NCBI RefSeq assembly: GCF_029024925.1
Contig: NZ_CP118962.1
Location: forward strand, 1,272,001 to 1,336,000
Source of the DNA: Enterococcus faecalis
GTDB taxonomy: Bacteria > Bacillota > Bacilli > Lactobacillales > Enterococcaceae
DNA length: 64,000 bases
Direction: 5' to 3'
Of this stretch, positions 36,183-43,951 are shown in pieces. Position numbers and translations under genes: made by a program. The notes beneath the pieces are model-generated. The model was not told the DNA's origin, made no database searches, and worked only from the letters and a program-made list of their open reading frames with translations. Position 1 is the first letter of the stretch; each line of letters opens with the position of its first letter.

Positions 36183-36319
36183 ACAAAATGAAAAAGCGCA
36201 ACAAAATTAATGCAATTTATATTGCCCGTCAGAGATGTGTCAACGTCTGAATATAACGAGTTAGAAAAATTTTCAAAAACATCAACCAAATAATCAGATA
36301 GAAAGAGTTGAAAATTAGA

Positions 36320-37009
36320 ATGAACAAAGTTGAATTTTCTCCGTCACTAATGACGATGGATTTGGACAAGTTTAAACAACAAATCACCTTTTTGAATGAT
36401 CATGTTGCTTCGTATCACATAGACATTATGGATGGTCACTATGTGCCAAACATTACATTATCTCCGTGGTTTATTGAGGAGTTAAGAAAAATTTCGAAGC
36501 TCCCAGTATCTGCCCATTTAATGGTTACGAATCCAAGCTTTTGGGTACAACAACTAGTAGATATCAAATGTGAATGGATTTGTATGCATGCAGAGGTTTT
36601 AGATGGTCTAGCATTTCGCCTAATTGACCAAATTCACAATGCTAATCTTAAAGCAGGGATCGTCCTTAATCCCGAAACGCCTATTGAATCAATCTTTCCA
36701 TATATTGAATTGTTGGATAAAATCACAATCATGACCGTTGATCCAGGCTTTGCTGGCCAGCGATTTATTGAAGGAACACTTGATAAAATTGTTGCTCTTC
36801 GTAATTTACGTAAAGAAAAAGGGTATCGTTATGTAATTGAAATGGACGGCTCATCGAATAGAAATTCATTTAAGCGAATTGATGCTGCAGGACCTGATAT
36901 TTATATTGTTGGTAGAAGCGGATTGTTTGGATTGAATGAAGATATTGAAAAAGCTTGGAGAATGATGAGTAGAGACTATGAAGAAATGACTGGGAAAAAA
37001 ATTCCATAA
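36320..37009 (+). CDS. alsE: D-allulose-6-phosphate 3-epimerase
   Basis: The 229-residue TIM-barrel protein resembles E. coli AlsE more than ribulose-phosphate epimerase, as shown by FSPSLMTMDLDKFK, HIDIMDGHYVPNITLSP, LNPETPIES, MTVDPGFAGQRFIEG and EMDGSSN. The aspartates in MDG and VDPG are catalytic, binding the divalent metal with two histidines. It turns D-allulose 6-phosphate into fructose 6-phosphate, linking the PTS product to glycolysis. The ATG at 36320 is a reasonable start, though the ribosome site (AAAGAG) is weak. Confidence 0.88.
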   Translation: MNKVEFSPSLMTMDLDKFKQQITFLNDHVASYHIDIMDGHYVPNITLSPWFIEELRKISKLPVSAHLMVTNPSFWVQQLVDIKCEWICMHAEVLDGLAFRLIDQIHNANLKAGIVLNPETPIESIFPYIELLDKITIMTVDPGFAGQRFIEGTLDKIVALRNLRKEKGYRYVIEMDGSSNRNSFKRIDAAGPDIYIVGRSGLFGLNEDIEKAWRMMSRDYEEMTGKKIP

Positions 37010-37053
37010 AACATTTGACTGTTTGTTAAAAGAATAGATAAGTTGTATAAAGT

Positions 37054-37097
37054 CAAGCCTAGAAAAGAATTTTGTTCATTCTTATCTGGGCTTTTTT
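37054..37097 (+). terminator. Terminator after alsE
   Basis: AAGCCTAGAAAAGAAT and ATTCTTATCTGGGCTT pair with small mismatches around a seven-base loop, followed by T6. Confidence 0.8.
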
Positions 37098-37299
37098 GAT
37101 GCAATAAATAAGCGCCAATAGAACAAAATTACTTGTTATTCTATTCTAGGTGAAAACGTTCAATCTTGCGAAGTTACGGTTTGTTCACAAAAAAGTTACT
37201 TTTATTAAATAAAACTAAAGAAGTAACAAAAACTTCGCTTTTTTCAGTTATTTCAAGTAACATAGAACGTATCTTAAAAGAAAAAGTTTGGATGATTCG

Positions 37300-37917
37300 A
37301 TGCGTAGAGTAAGAAAAATAATTTATAAAATCATGCTACTTTTGTTTGTTGGTTTAGTTGCTGGTCTTGGCTATCTTGGCTATAAAATACATCAAAATGT
37401 TGAAACGGTAATGACCTTTGAAAAACAAGTAGAAGCAGAAGTCAAAAAAAATAAAATACCTGAATACAAAACATTAGCTTTAGCGATTATCTATACAGAA
37501 TCTAAAGGGAAATCTGGCGATATTATGCAGAGCAGTGAAAGTGTTTATGGACAACAAGAAGTGATTGAAACACCAGAGGAAAGTATCGCACATGGCGTCA
37601 AATTTCTCGCGGAAGCGTTAGCGAAAGCAAAAGAAGCTGGCTGTGATGAGTGGACAGGCGTACAAGCATATAATTATGGACTGGATTATATTCAGTTTGT
37701 TAAAGAACGCGGCGGGAAACACACGACAGAGTTAGCAGAAGAATATTCAAGAGAAGTCCTTTCACCGTTGCTAGGAAATGACCAAAATACGAAATATCGT
37801 TATTATCGTTGGCAAGCGTTAGTTTACAATGGTGGTTACCTTTATCAAAATGGTGGCAATATGTTCTATGCGGAAATTGTCAAAATGAATCGTTGGTTTA
37901 TTGAAAAGTTAAATTAA
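37300..37917 (+). CDS. Membrane-anchored lysozyme-like protein (PvaA/CwlT N-terminal type)
   Basis: The 205-residue protein has an N-terminal signal anchor (about residues 8-28) and a lysozyme-like domain with the catalytic glutamate in AIIYTESKGK. VQAYNYGLDYI and WQALVYNGGYLYQNGGNMFYAEIVKMN are typical of the family that includes pneumococcal PvaA and the muramidase half of CwlT. It would act on peptidoglycan outside the cell. The start at ATG 37300 is uncertain, since no clear ribosome site is near; a TTG at 37288 is the alternative. Terminators lie on both sides, so it is monocistronic. Confidence 0.85.
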   Translation: MRRVRKIIYKIMLLLFVGLVAGLGYLGYKIHQNVETVMTFEKQVEAEVKKNKIPEYKTLALAIIYTESKGKSGDIMQSSESVYGQQEVIETPEESIAHGVKFLAEALAKAKEAGCDEWTGVQAYNYGLDYIQFVKERGGKHTTELAEEYSREVLSPLLGNDQNTKYRYYRWQALVYNGGYLYQNGGNMFYAEIVKMNRWFIEKLN

Positions 37918-37918
37918 A

Positions 37919-37972
37919 ACGAGAAAAGTCTAAAGAATTCTTTCAACTTACAGGAATTTTTTAGGCTTTTCT
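37919..37972 (+). terminator. Terminator after the lysozyme-like gene
   Basis: GAAAAGTCTAAAGAATTC and GAATTTTTTAGGCTTTTC pair with few mismatches around a 13-base loop. Confidence 0.85.
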
Positions 37973-38045
37973 TGCAGTTTCATGAAAATGCAAGTAAACT
38001 AGAAGGGATGTAACTGATTAATTGAAAAGGTAGGGAAAGAGCTGG

Positions 38046-40382
38046 ATGTTGAATAAAGTCGACCTGAAAAAAGGGTTAAGTACAGAAGAAGTTGCCAAGC
38101 AGAAAGAGTTAGGCCTTCAAAATAATTATGAGGAAAATGTAGCAAAATCTACAAAAGATATTATTTTTGATAACGTCATGACGTTATTCAACTTTTTAAA
38201 CTTTGCAATCGCTGTTTGTTTACTATTTGTCGGAGCGTATTCCAATCTGGCTTTCTTAGCGATTATTATTGTGAACATGTCAATCGGGATTTTCCAAGAA
38301 ATTCATGCCCGTAATTTAGTTCAAAAATTATCTATTGTGGCAAAAGAAAATGTTCATGTTGTTCGAAATGGCGTACAACAAGAAATTGATACAAAAGAAC
38401 TAGTTATGGAAGATATTGTTATTATCTCTGCAGGGGAACAAGTTCCTTCTGATATGGAAGTTATTGACGGTAAAGTCGAAGCGAATGAAGCGTTGTTAAC
38501 AGGTGAATCAGATTTAATTGAAAAGGAAATCGGCGATACCTTGCTTTCTGGAAGTTTCATTGTTAGCGGACAAGCCTATGCCCGTGTTATCCACGTTGGT
38601 GCCGAAAACTATGCTGTGAAAATCACCCAAGAAGCTAAAGTGCATAAACCAATTCAATCAGAGTTAGTCAATTCGATTCGTAAAGTCTCTAAATTTACAA
38701 GTTGGGTGATTATTCCTCTAGGGATTATTTTATTTGTTGAAGCTTTTTGGCTAAGAGATGCTGGCATTAAAACATCTGTTGTTGCTTCTGCAGCTGCTTT
38801 GTTAGGGATGTTACCAAAAGGATTAGTACTATTAATTAGTATTGCGCTGACAACAGGTGTCATTAAGTTAGCCAAAAAACGTATTCTAGTACAAGATATG
38901 TACTCAATTGAAACATTGGCCCATGTGGACACTTTGTGTTTAGATAAAACTGGAACGATTACAGAAGGTAAAATGAAAGTGCAAAAGGCGATTATCTTGC
39001 ATGACAAATATGAAGAACTCTTCCCGCAGATTATCGGAAGCTACCTATCTGAAAGTACAGATAATAATATTACAATGCAAGCAATTCGTGATCATTATGA
39101 AGTATCCAATCGATTTGGCGCAAAAGAAGTCTTGGCTTTTTCTTCTGAACGAAAATGGGGAGCTATTGAATTTCCAGAAATTGGGACGGTTTATTTAGGG
39201 GCTCCTGAGCGTTTGGTAGACGATAGTCGGTTGCCGGAAGCTGTTTTTACAGCACAAGAGAATGGGTATCGCGTCTTGATGTTAGCCATTGCGGAACAAC
39301 AACCGTTAAACGAAACCAAAATGCCTTACTTAGAGCCATTAGCAATTCTAGAAATTGATGATCCAATTCGCCAAAATGCCAAAGAAACACTGGCTTATCT
39401 AAAAGAAGAAGGAATCGACTTAAAAGTAATTTCTGGTGATAATCCGGTGACTGTTTCAAATATTGCTCGTCGTGCTGGGCTACCCGGTTATGAGTCTTAT
39501 ATTGATTTGTCGACCAAAACGACAGAAGCAGAAGTGCGTGAAGCAGTTCAGCAATACACAGTGTTCGGACGTGTATCGCCTCAGCAAAAACGAACCATTG
39601 TACGTGAGTTGAAAGACACAGAGCATGTGGTGGCGATGACCGGCGATGGCGTTAACGATGTTTTAGCGTTACGAGAAGCGGATTGTAGTATCGCTATGGC
39701 AGAGGGAGATGGCGCTACTCGGCAAATTTCTAATCTAGTTTTGCTAGATTCTGATTTTACAACGTTACCAGATGTCTTGTTTGAAGGACGACGTGTGGTA
39801 AATAATGTAACCCGAGTTTCCAGCGTTTTCTTCATTAAAACGATTTATTCGTTTATTCTCTCAATCATTTGTGCCTTAACGGCCATTGCGTTCCCGTTCA
39901 TTCCGATTCAAGTGACCTTGATTGATTTAGCAATTGAAGGATATCCTGCTTTCTTCTTATCTTTCGAAGGGGACAAACGAAAAGTTGTCGGGAAGTTTTT
40001 ACCAACGGCTTTGAAAAATGCGTCTGTTAATGCGCTTTTAGTTGTAGCGAATATCATTGCTGTTTATCTGATTGGACAAAATCAAGGATTTTCTTCTTTA
40101 GACACCACGACGTTAATGTATTATTTATTAGTTGGAATTAGCTGTATGGCTGTTGTTCGAGCATGTCTGCCTTTAAATCCATTACGCATTTTCTTGGTTT
40201 TCAGTACCATTATTGGTATTTATGTAGCAGCTATGTTATTCCACAACATTTTAGAAATTGGTTTCTTAACTTCGCAAACAATGGGTCTCTTCTTTATTAT
40301 GATGGCCATTAATATTGTAGTGCGTGTAGCAATTGGTTTCGTACAAATGAAACGTGCTGGAAAAACAATTAAAGATTTATAA
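38046..40382 (+). CDS. Cation-transporting P-type ATPase
   Basis: The 778-residue protein contains every P-type domain in order: actuator domain with LLTGESDLI, phosphorylation site DKTGTIT with Asp300, nucleotide-binding region with ERKWGAIEF, and the hinge MTGDGVNDVLALREADCSIAM. About ten membrane segments are visible. The fourth segment contains LLGMLPKGLVLLIS, where P-type pumps normally have PEGL; the PKGL form is seen in a lactic-bacteria branch related to Exp7 and CaxP-like pumps. The ion is not known from sequence, with Ca2+ or Mg2+ most likely. It stands alone. Confidence 0.9.
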   Translation: MLNKVDLKKGLSTEEVAKQKELGLQNNYEENVAKSTKDIIFDNVMTLFNFLNFAIAVCLLFVGAYSNLAFLAIIIVNMSIGIFQEIHARNLVQKLSIVAKENVHVVRNGVQQEIDTKELVMEDIVIISAGEQVPSDMEVIDGKVEANEALLTGESDLIEKEIGDTLLSGSFIVSGQAYARVIHVGAENYAVKITQEAKVHKPIQSELVNSIRKVSKFTSWVIIPLGIILFVEAFWLRDAGIKTSVVASAAALLGMLPKGLVLLISIALTTGVIKLAKKRILVQDMYSIETLAHVDTLCLDKTGTITEGKMKVQKAIILHDKYEELFPQIIGSYLSESTDNNITMQAIRDHYEVSNRFGAKEVLAFSSERKWGAIEFPEIGTVYLGAPERLVDDSRLPEAVFTAQENGYRVLMLAIAEQQPLNETKMPYLEPLAILEIDDPIRQNAKETLAYLKEEGIDLKVISGDNPVTVSNIARRAGLPGYESYIDLSTKTTEAEVREAVQQYTVFGRVSPQQKRTIVRELKDTEHVVAMTGDGVNDVLALREADCSIAMAEGDGATRQISNLVLLDSDFTTLPDVLFEGRRVVNNVTRVSSVFFIKTIYSFILSIICALTAIAFPFIPIQVTLIDLAIEGYPAFFLSFEGDKRKVVGKFLPTALKNASVNALLVVANIIAVYLIGQNQGFSSLDTTTLMYYLLVGISCMAVVRACLPLNPLRIFLVFSTIIGIYVAAMLFHNILEIGFLTSQTMGLFFIMMAINIVVRVAIGFVQMKRAGKTIKDL

Positions 40383-40401
40383 AAAGCAGAGGTTGAGCTA
40401 A

Positions 40402-40436
40402 AAGCATTCGTCTCCAGAAATGCAGTTCTTCTTTAA
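40402..40436 (+). terminator. Weak hairpin after the P-type ATPase gene
   Basis: AAAAGCATT and AAATGC can pair around CGTCTCCAG, followed by a T-rich stretch. Pairing is short and the T tail is interrupted, so this is a weak terminator call. Confidence 0.35.
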
Positions 40437-40487
40437 ATCTTGAAGGAAGTCGGAGCAAGCTTGATGTTTAACTGATTATTTTAAGAG

Positions 40488-40537
40488 TTAGTGTCTGGGG
40501 CAGGAGTCAGGATGACTTTTGTCCTAGATACTTTCTT
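40488..40537 (+). repeat. Dispersed TTAGTRTC hairpin element, copy 2
   Basis: TTAGTGTCTGGGGCA pairs with TGTCCTAGA, and the inner AGTCA pairs with TGACT, exactly as in the copy at 14154. Differences between the two copies fall where G-U pairs keep the stem intact or in the inner loop. It ends in a T-rich tail and lies between the P-type ATPase gene and dnaG. Confidence 0.7.
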
Positions 40538-40562
40538 TTTTTGTTGAGTTGAAACAAGATAC

Positions 40563-40590
40563 TTGAAAAACAGCGATTATGTGATACAAT
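40563..40590 (+). promoter_or_regulatory. Putative sigma-A promoter of dnaG-rpoD
   Basis: TTGAAA (40563-40568) and TACAAT (40585-40590) are 16 bases apart. The start of transcription would be near 40597, about 100 bases before dnaG. Confidence 0.55.
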
Positions 40591-40620
40591 AAATCATGTG
40601 TAAATGTGTCCATTGGAATT

Positions 40621-40646
40621 CGCACTGAAATGACAGTGCGTTTTTT
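40621..40646 (+). terminator. Hairpin attenuator candidate in the dnaG leader
   Basis: CGCACTG and CAGTGCG pair perfectly around AAATGA and are followed by T6, an apparent Rho-independent terminator about 25 bases after the predicted start of transcription and 53 bases before dnaG. It would cut most transcripts short and so limit primase, or release a short RNA. Confidence 0.7.
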
Positions 40647-40698
40647 AAACGGTCAATCACATGAGTTAGCACAATGCTATTCTTAGGAGGTGAGGACA

Positions 40699-42585
40699 AT
40701 GGCACAACGCATTCCTCAGGAAGTCATTGAGGAAGTTCGTCACCGAACGAATATAGTAGATATTATTGGGCAGTATGTCCAGTTAAAAAAATCCGGTAAA
40801 AATTATATGGGTTTATGTCCGTTTCACGAAGAACGTTCCCCTTCATTTTCAGTAGCAGAAGACAAACAAATTTTTCACTGTTTTGGCTGCGGGAAAGGTG
40901 GAACTGTTTTTAATTTCTTGCAAGAAATTGAAGGCATTAGTTTTCCAGAATCCGTGAAACGTGTTGCAGATTTGGAACATTTATCTGTGGACTTTGATTG
41001 GTCAGAGCCGCGTGAAGTAGCGGATACCCCAGAAAACCAACAAAGACGGAGTTTGTTACAACTGCATAGTAAAGCCGCAGAACTTTACCATCATATTTTA
41101 GTGAATACTAAAATTGGCGAACCCGCATTAAACTATTTATTAGAGCGGGGATTAACACAAGAACTAATTGAGACCTTTCAAATTGGATTTGCGCCGCAAA
41201 AACGTGATTTCTTAAGTCAAGTTTTTAAAAACGAACAACTGGATGAAACGCTTTTTGAGCCTTCTGGGCTGTTTGTCCAAAGAGATAACGGTACGTTTTT
41301 GGATCGTTTCTATCAACGAATCATGTTTCCAATTAATGATCCCCAAGGCAATGTCATCGCCTTTTCTGGTCGCTTGTTAAAAACAGCTGATTTTCCAGGG
41401 GATGAGATGCCTAAATACTTGAATAGTCCTGAAACAACACTTTTTAATAAGCGAGAAACGCTGTTTAACTTTGATAAAGCCAGAAAAGAAATTCGTAAAG
41501 AAAATACAGTCTTGCTTTTTGAAGGATTCATGGATGTTATCGCTGCTTGGCAATCAGGCGTAAAAAGTGGGGTGGCTTCAATGGGGACTAGTTTGACCAA
41601 TGAACAAATTCGGCGTTTGGAACGGGTCGCTAAGGAAGTAGTTATTTGTTACGATGGCGATAATGCCGGTGTTCAAGCCACAAACCGTGCGATTCAATTA
41701 TTGCAAGAAAACAGTCATTTTGACTTGAGTATTGTCAGCATCCCTGAAAAGCTGGATCCTGATGAATATGTGCGGAAATATGGCGCAGAAGCTTTTCAAA
41801 ATTTAGCCAATCATGGCCGAGAAACAGTTTTTAGTTTTAAAATGAACTATCATCGGTTAACTAGAAACATGAATAACGAAAAAGAACAATTGGATTATGT
41901 GAACGAATTGTTACGGGAGTTAACCAATGTTCAATCTCCCTTGGAACGTGATCGTTATTTAAACCAAATTGCTCAGGAATTTCAACTTTCTGTTCATAGT
42001 TTAGAAGAACAATTCAATCAATTGAAGCAAGAGCAACGTTCAGTCCAACGGCAAGAAAGGCAACAATTTTATCAAGATGAAATGATGCCACCACCAATGG
42101 AAGAACCTGTTTTTGAAGAGAATCACGTCCAAAACAAGTTACCGTTAACACAAGTTCAAAAAGCAGAACGTTCTTTATTATTTCGTTTAATGAATGAACA
42201 AGGAGTACGGCAAACCGTTCAACAATTGCCAGATTTTTCGTTCGCTCATGATGAATACCAAGAATTATATTTCTTGCTAGAAAGTTATGCGACACTGCAT
42301 CAAAGTTTCGACATTGCCGATTTTATTAATTTCTTGCAAGATAATCAAACCAAACAATTAGCAATTGAAATTGCGTATCAGAATTTATCGGAAGAAAGCT
42401 CTGAGCGAGAAGTTGCCGATTTATTACATGTAATTGCCTTATCAAGTATTGCAGAGGCAATTGAGCAGAAAAAGATTCAACAGCAAGAAGCAAAACGAGT
42501 GGGCAACCAACAGCTTGAAGCCGAATTAACAATGGAGATTATCCAATTGGCTCGACAGCTTAAAGCTCAACGAACATTTACTTAA
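40699..42585 (+). CDS. dnaG: DNA primase
   Basis: The 628-residue protein makes RNA primers at the replication fork. The N-terminal zinc-binding domain has Cys40, His43, Cys61 and Cys64. The RNA polymerase core includes YLLERGLTQELIETFQIGFAP, and the Toprim fold has FEGFMDVIAA and ICYDGDNAG. The C-terminal part (about residues 440-628) is the helicase-binding region, variable and Gln-rich as in Firmicutes. ATG at 40699 follows AGGAGG by eight bases. rpoD follows, the usual Gram-positive order without rpsU. Confidence 0.97.
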   Translation: MAQRIPQEVIEEVRHRTNIVDIIGQYVQLKKSGKNYMGLCPFHEERSPSFSVAEDKQIFHCFGCGKGGTVFNFLQEIEGISFPESVKRVADLEHLSVDFDWSEPREVADTPENQQRRSLLQLHSKAAELYHHILVNTKIGEPALNYLLERGLTQELIETFQIGFAPQKRDFLSQVFKNEQLDETLFEPSGLFVQRDNGTFLDRFYQRIMFPINDPQGNVIAFSGRLLKTADFPGDEMPKYLNSPETTLFNKRETLFNFDKARKEIRKENTVLLFEGFMDVIAAWQSGVKSGVASMGTSLTNEQIRRLERVAKEVVICYDGDNAGVQATNRAIQLLQENSHFDLSIVSIPEKLDPDEYVRKYGAEAFQNLANHGRETVFSFKMNYHRLTRNMNNEKEQLDYVNELLRELTNVQSPLERDRYLNQIAQEFQLSVHSLEEQFNQLKQEQRSVQRQERQQFYQDEMMPPPMEEPVFEENHVQNKLPLTQVQKAERSLLFRLMNEQGVRQTVQQLPDFSFAHDEYQELYFLLESYATLHQSFDIADFINFLQDNQTKQLAIEIAYQNLSEESSEREVADLLHVIALSSIAEAIEQKKIQQQEAKRVGNQQLEAELTMEIIQLARQLKAQRTFT

Positions 42586-42693
42586 GCAATATAATGAATA
42601 GAACTAAGCGTTTTGTTCATTTTATTTTGATAAGTCCCAGTGATTTATCAGTTATTTCAAGCGTGAACCGAAAAATGAAGGGGGCCTTCTTTC

Positions 42694-43800
42694 ATGGAAA
42701 AAGAAACAAGTAAAAAATATGAAGCTGCAGTGGCAGCATTTATCAAAGAAAACAAGCCTAAAGGAACAGTGGTTTATGATGATTTAGCGAATCAATTAGC
42801 CACACCGTATACTTTGGATGCAGAAGCTATGGAAAAATTGATCCAAAAAGTTGAAGATGCTGGTATCAGTGTGGTCGATGAAAATGGAGACCCAAGTGAA
42901 CATAGCTTGAAAAAAGATGAAAAAGAAGCGGAAAAGGCCCAAGCAGAAGACTTATCTGCGCCAACAGGTGTTAAAATTAATGATCCCGTGCGTATGTACC
43001 TAAAAGAAATTGGGCGCGTTCAATTATTAACTGCCGCAGAAGAAGTTGAATTGGCACTTAAAATTGAAGAAGGCGATCAAGAAGCAAAACAACGTTTAGC
43101 AGAAGCCAACTTACGTTTGGTTGTTTCAATTGCCAAACGATATGTAGGTCGTGGTATGCAATTCTTGGATTTAATTCAAGAAGGTAATATGGGCTTAATG
43201 AAAGCTGTTGAAAAATTTGACTACCGTAAAGGGTTCAAATTCTCTACGTATGCTACTTGGTGGATTCGTCAAGCGATTACGCGGGCAATTGCGGACCAAG
43301 CTAGAACGATTCGAATTCCTGTTCACATGGTTGAAACAATCAATAAATTGATTCGGATTCAACGCCAACTATTGCAAGATTTAGGTAGAGAACCAACGCC
43401 AGAAGAAATTGGTGCGGAAATGGATTTACCAACAGAAAAAGTTCGTGAAATCCTAAAAATCGCACAAGAGCCAGTCTCTTTAGAAACACCAATTGGTGAA
43501 GAAGATGATTCACATTTAGGTGATTTCATTGAAGACCAAGATGCTACAAGTCCTGCTGAACATGCAGCTTACGAATTGTTAAAAGAACAACTAGAAGATG
43601 TTCTGGATACTTTAACAGACCGTGAAGAAAATGTTTTACGTTTACGTTTTGGTTTAGATGATGGTCGGACACGTACGCTAGAAGAAGTCGGAAAAGTTTT
43701 CGGTGTCACTCGCGAACGTATTCGTCAAATTGAAGCAAAAGCGTTAAGAAAACTAAGACATCCTTCTCGTTCAAAACAATTAAAAGACTTTTTAGAATAA
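42694..43800 (+). CDS. rpoD: Housekeeping sigma factor SigA
   Basis: The 368-residue protein carries region 1.1, [13 protein letters not shown] (1.2), the region 2 core [56 protein letters not shown], region 3 and region 4 with the [34 protein letters not shown]. It recognises TTGACA/TATAAT promoters. It lies 108 bases after dnaG, and an AAGGGGGCC site is near the start. The pair is the Gram-positive macromolecular synthesis unit. Confidence 0.98.
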   Translation: MEKETSKKYEAAVAAFIKENKPKGTVVYDDLANQLATPYTLDAEAMEKLIQKVEDAGISVVDENGDPSEHSLKKDEKEAEKAQAEDLSAPTGVKINDPVRMYLKEIGRVQLLTAAEEVELALKIEEGDQEAKQRLAEANLRLVVSIAKRYVGRGMQFLDLIQEGNMGLMKAVEKFDYRKGFKFSTYATWWIRQAITRAIADQARTIRIPVHMVETINKLIRIQRQLLQDLGREPTPEEIGAEMDLPTEKVREILKIAQEPVSLETPIGEEDDSHLGDFIEDQDATSPAEHAAYELLKEQLEDVLDTLTDREENVLRLRFGLDDGRTRTLEEVGKVFGVTRERIRQIEAKALRKLRHPSRSKQLKDFLE

Positions 43801-43809
43801 ACATACCGT

Positions 43810-43856
43810 TTAGCGGCTCTTTTCGTGCATGCGAGAAGAGCCGCTTTTGTTTTTTA
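43810..43856 (+). terminator. Terminator after rpoD
   Basis: AGCGGCTCTTTTCG and CGAGAAGAGCCGCT pair with one mismatch around a short loop, followed by a T-rich run. Confidence 0.92.
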
Positions 43857-43951
43857 AAAAGTCTCTAAATGTCATTGCTAGTTATTGGAAGAAGGCGCAA
43901 GTTGTGGTAAATTAGAAGTAATGGAATATTAGCAGAATGTGAGGCGGAAGA

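Noticed and set aside
37140..37170. cre-like TGAAAACGTT upstream of the lysozyme-like gene
   Set aside because: The second half of the site does not fit the consensus, and the gene is not a sugar gene.
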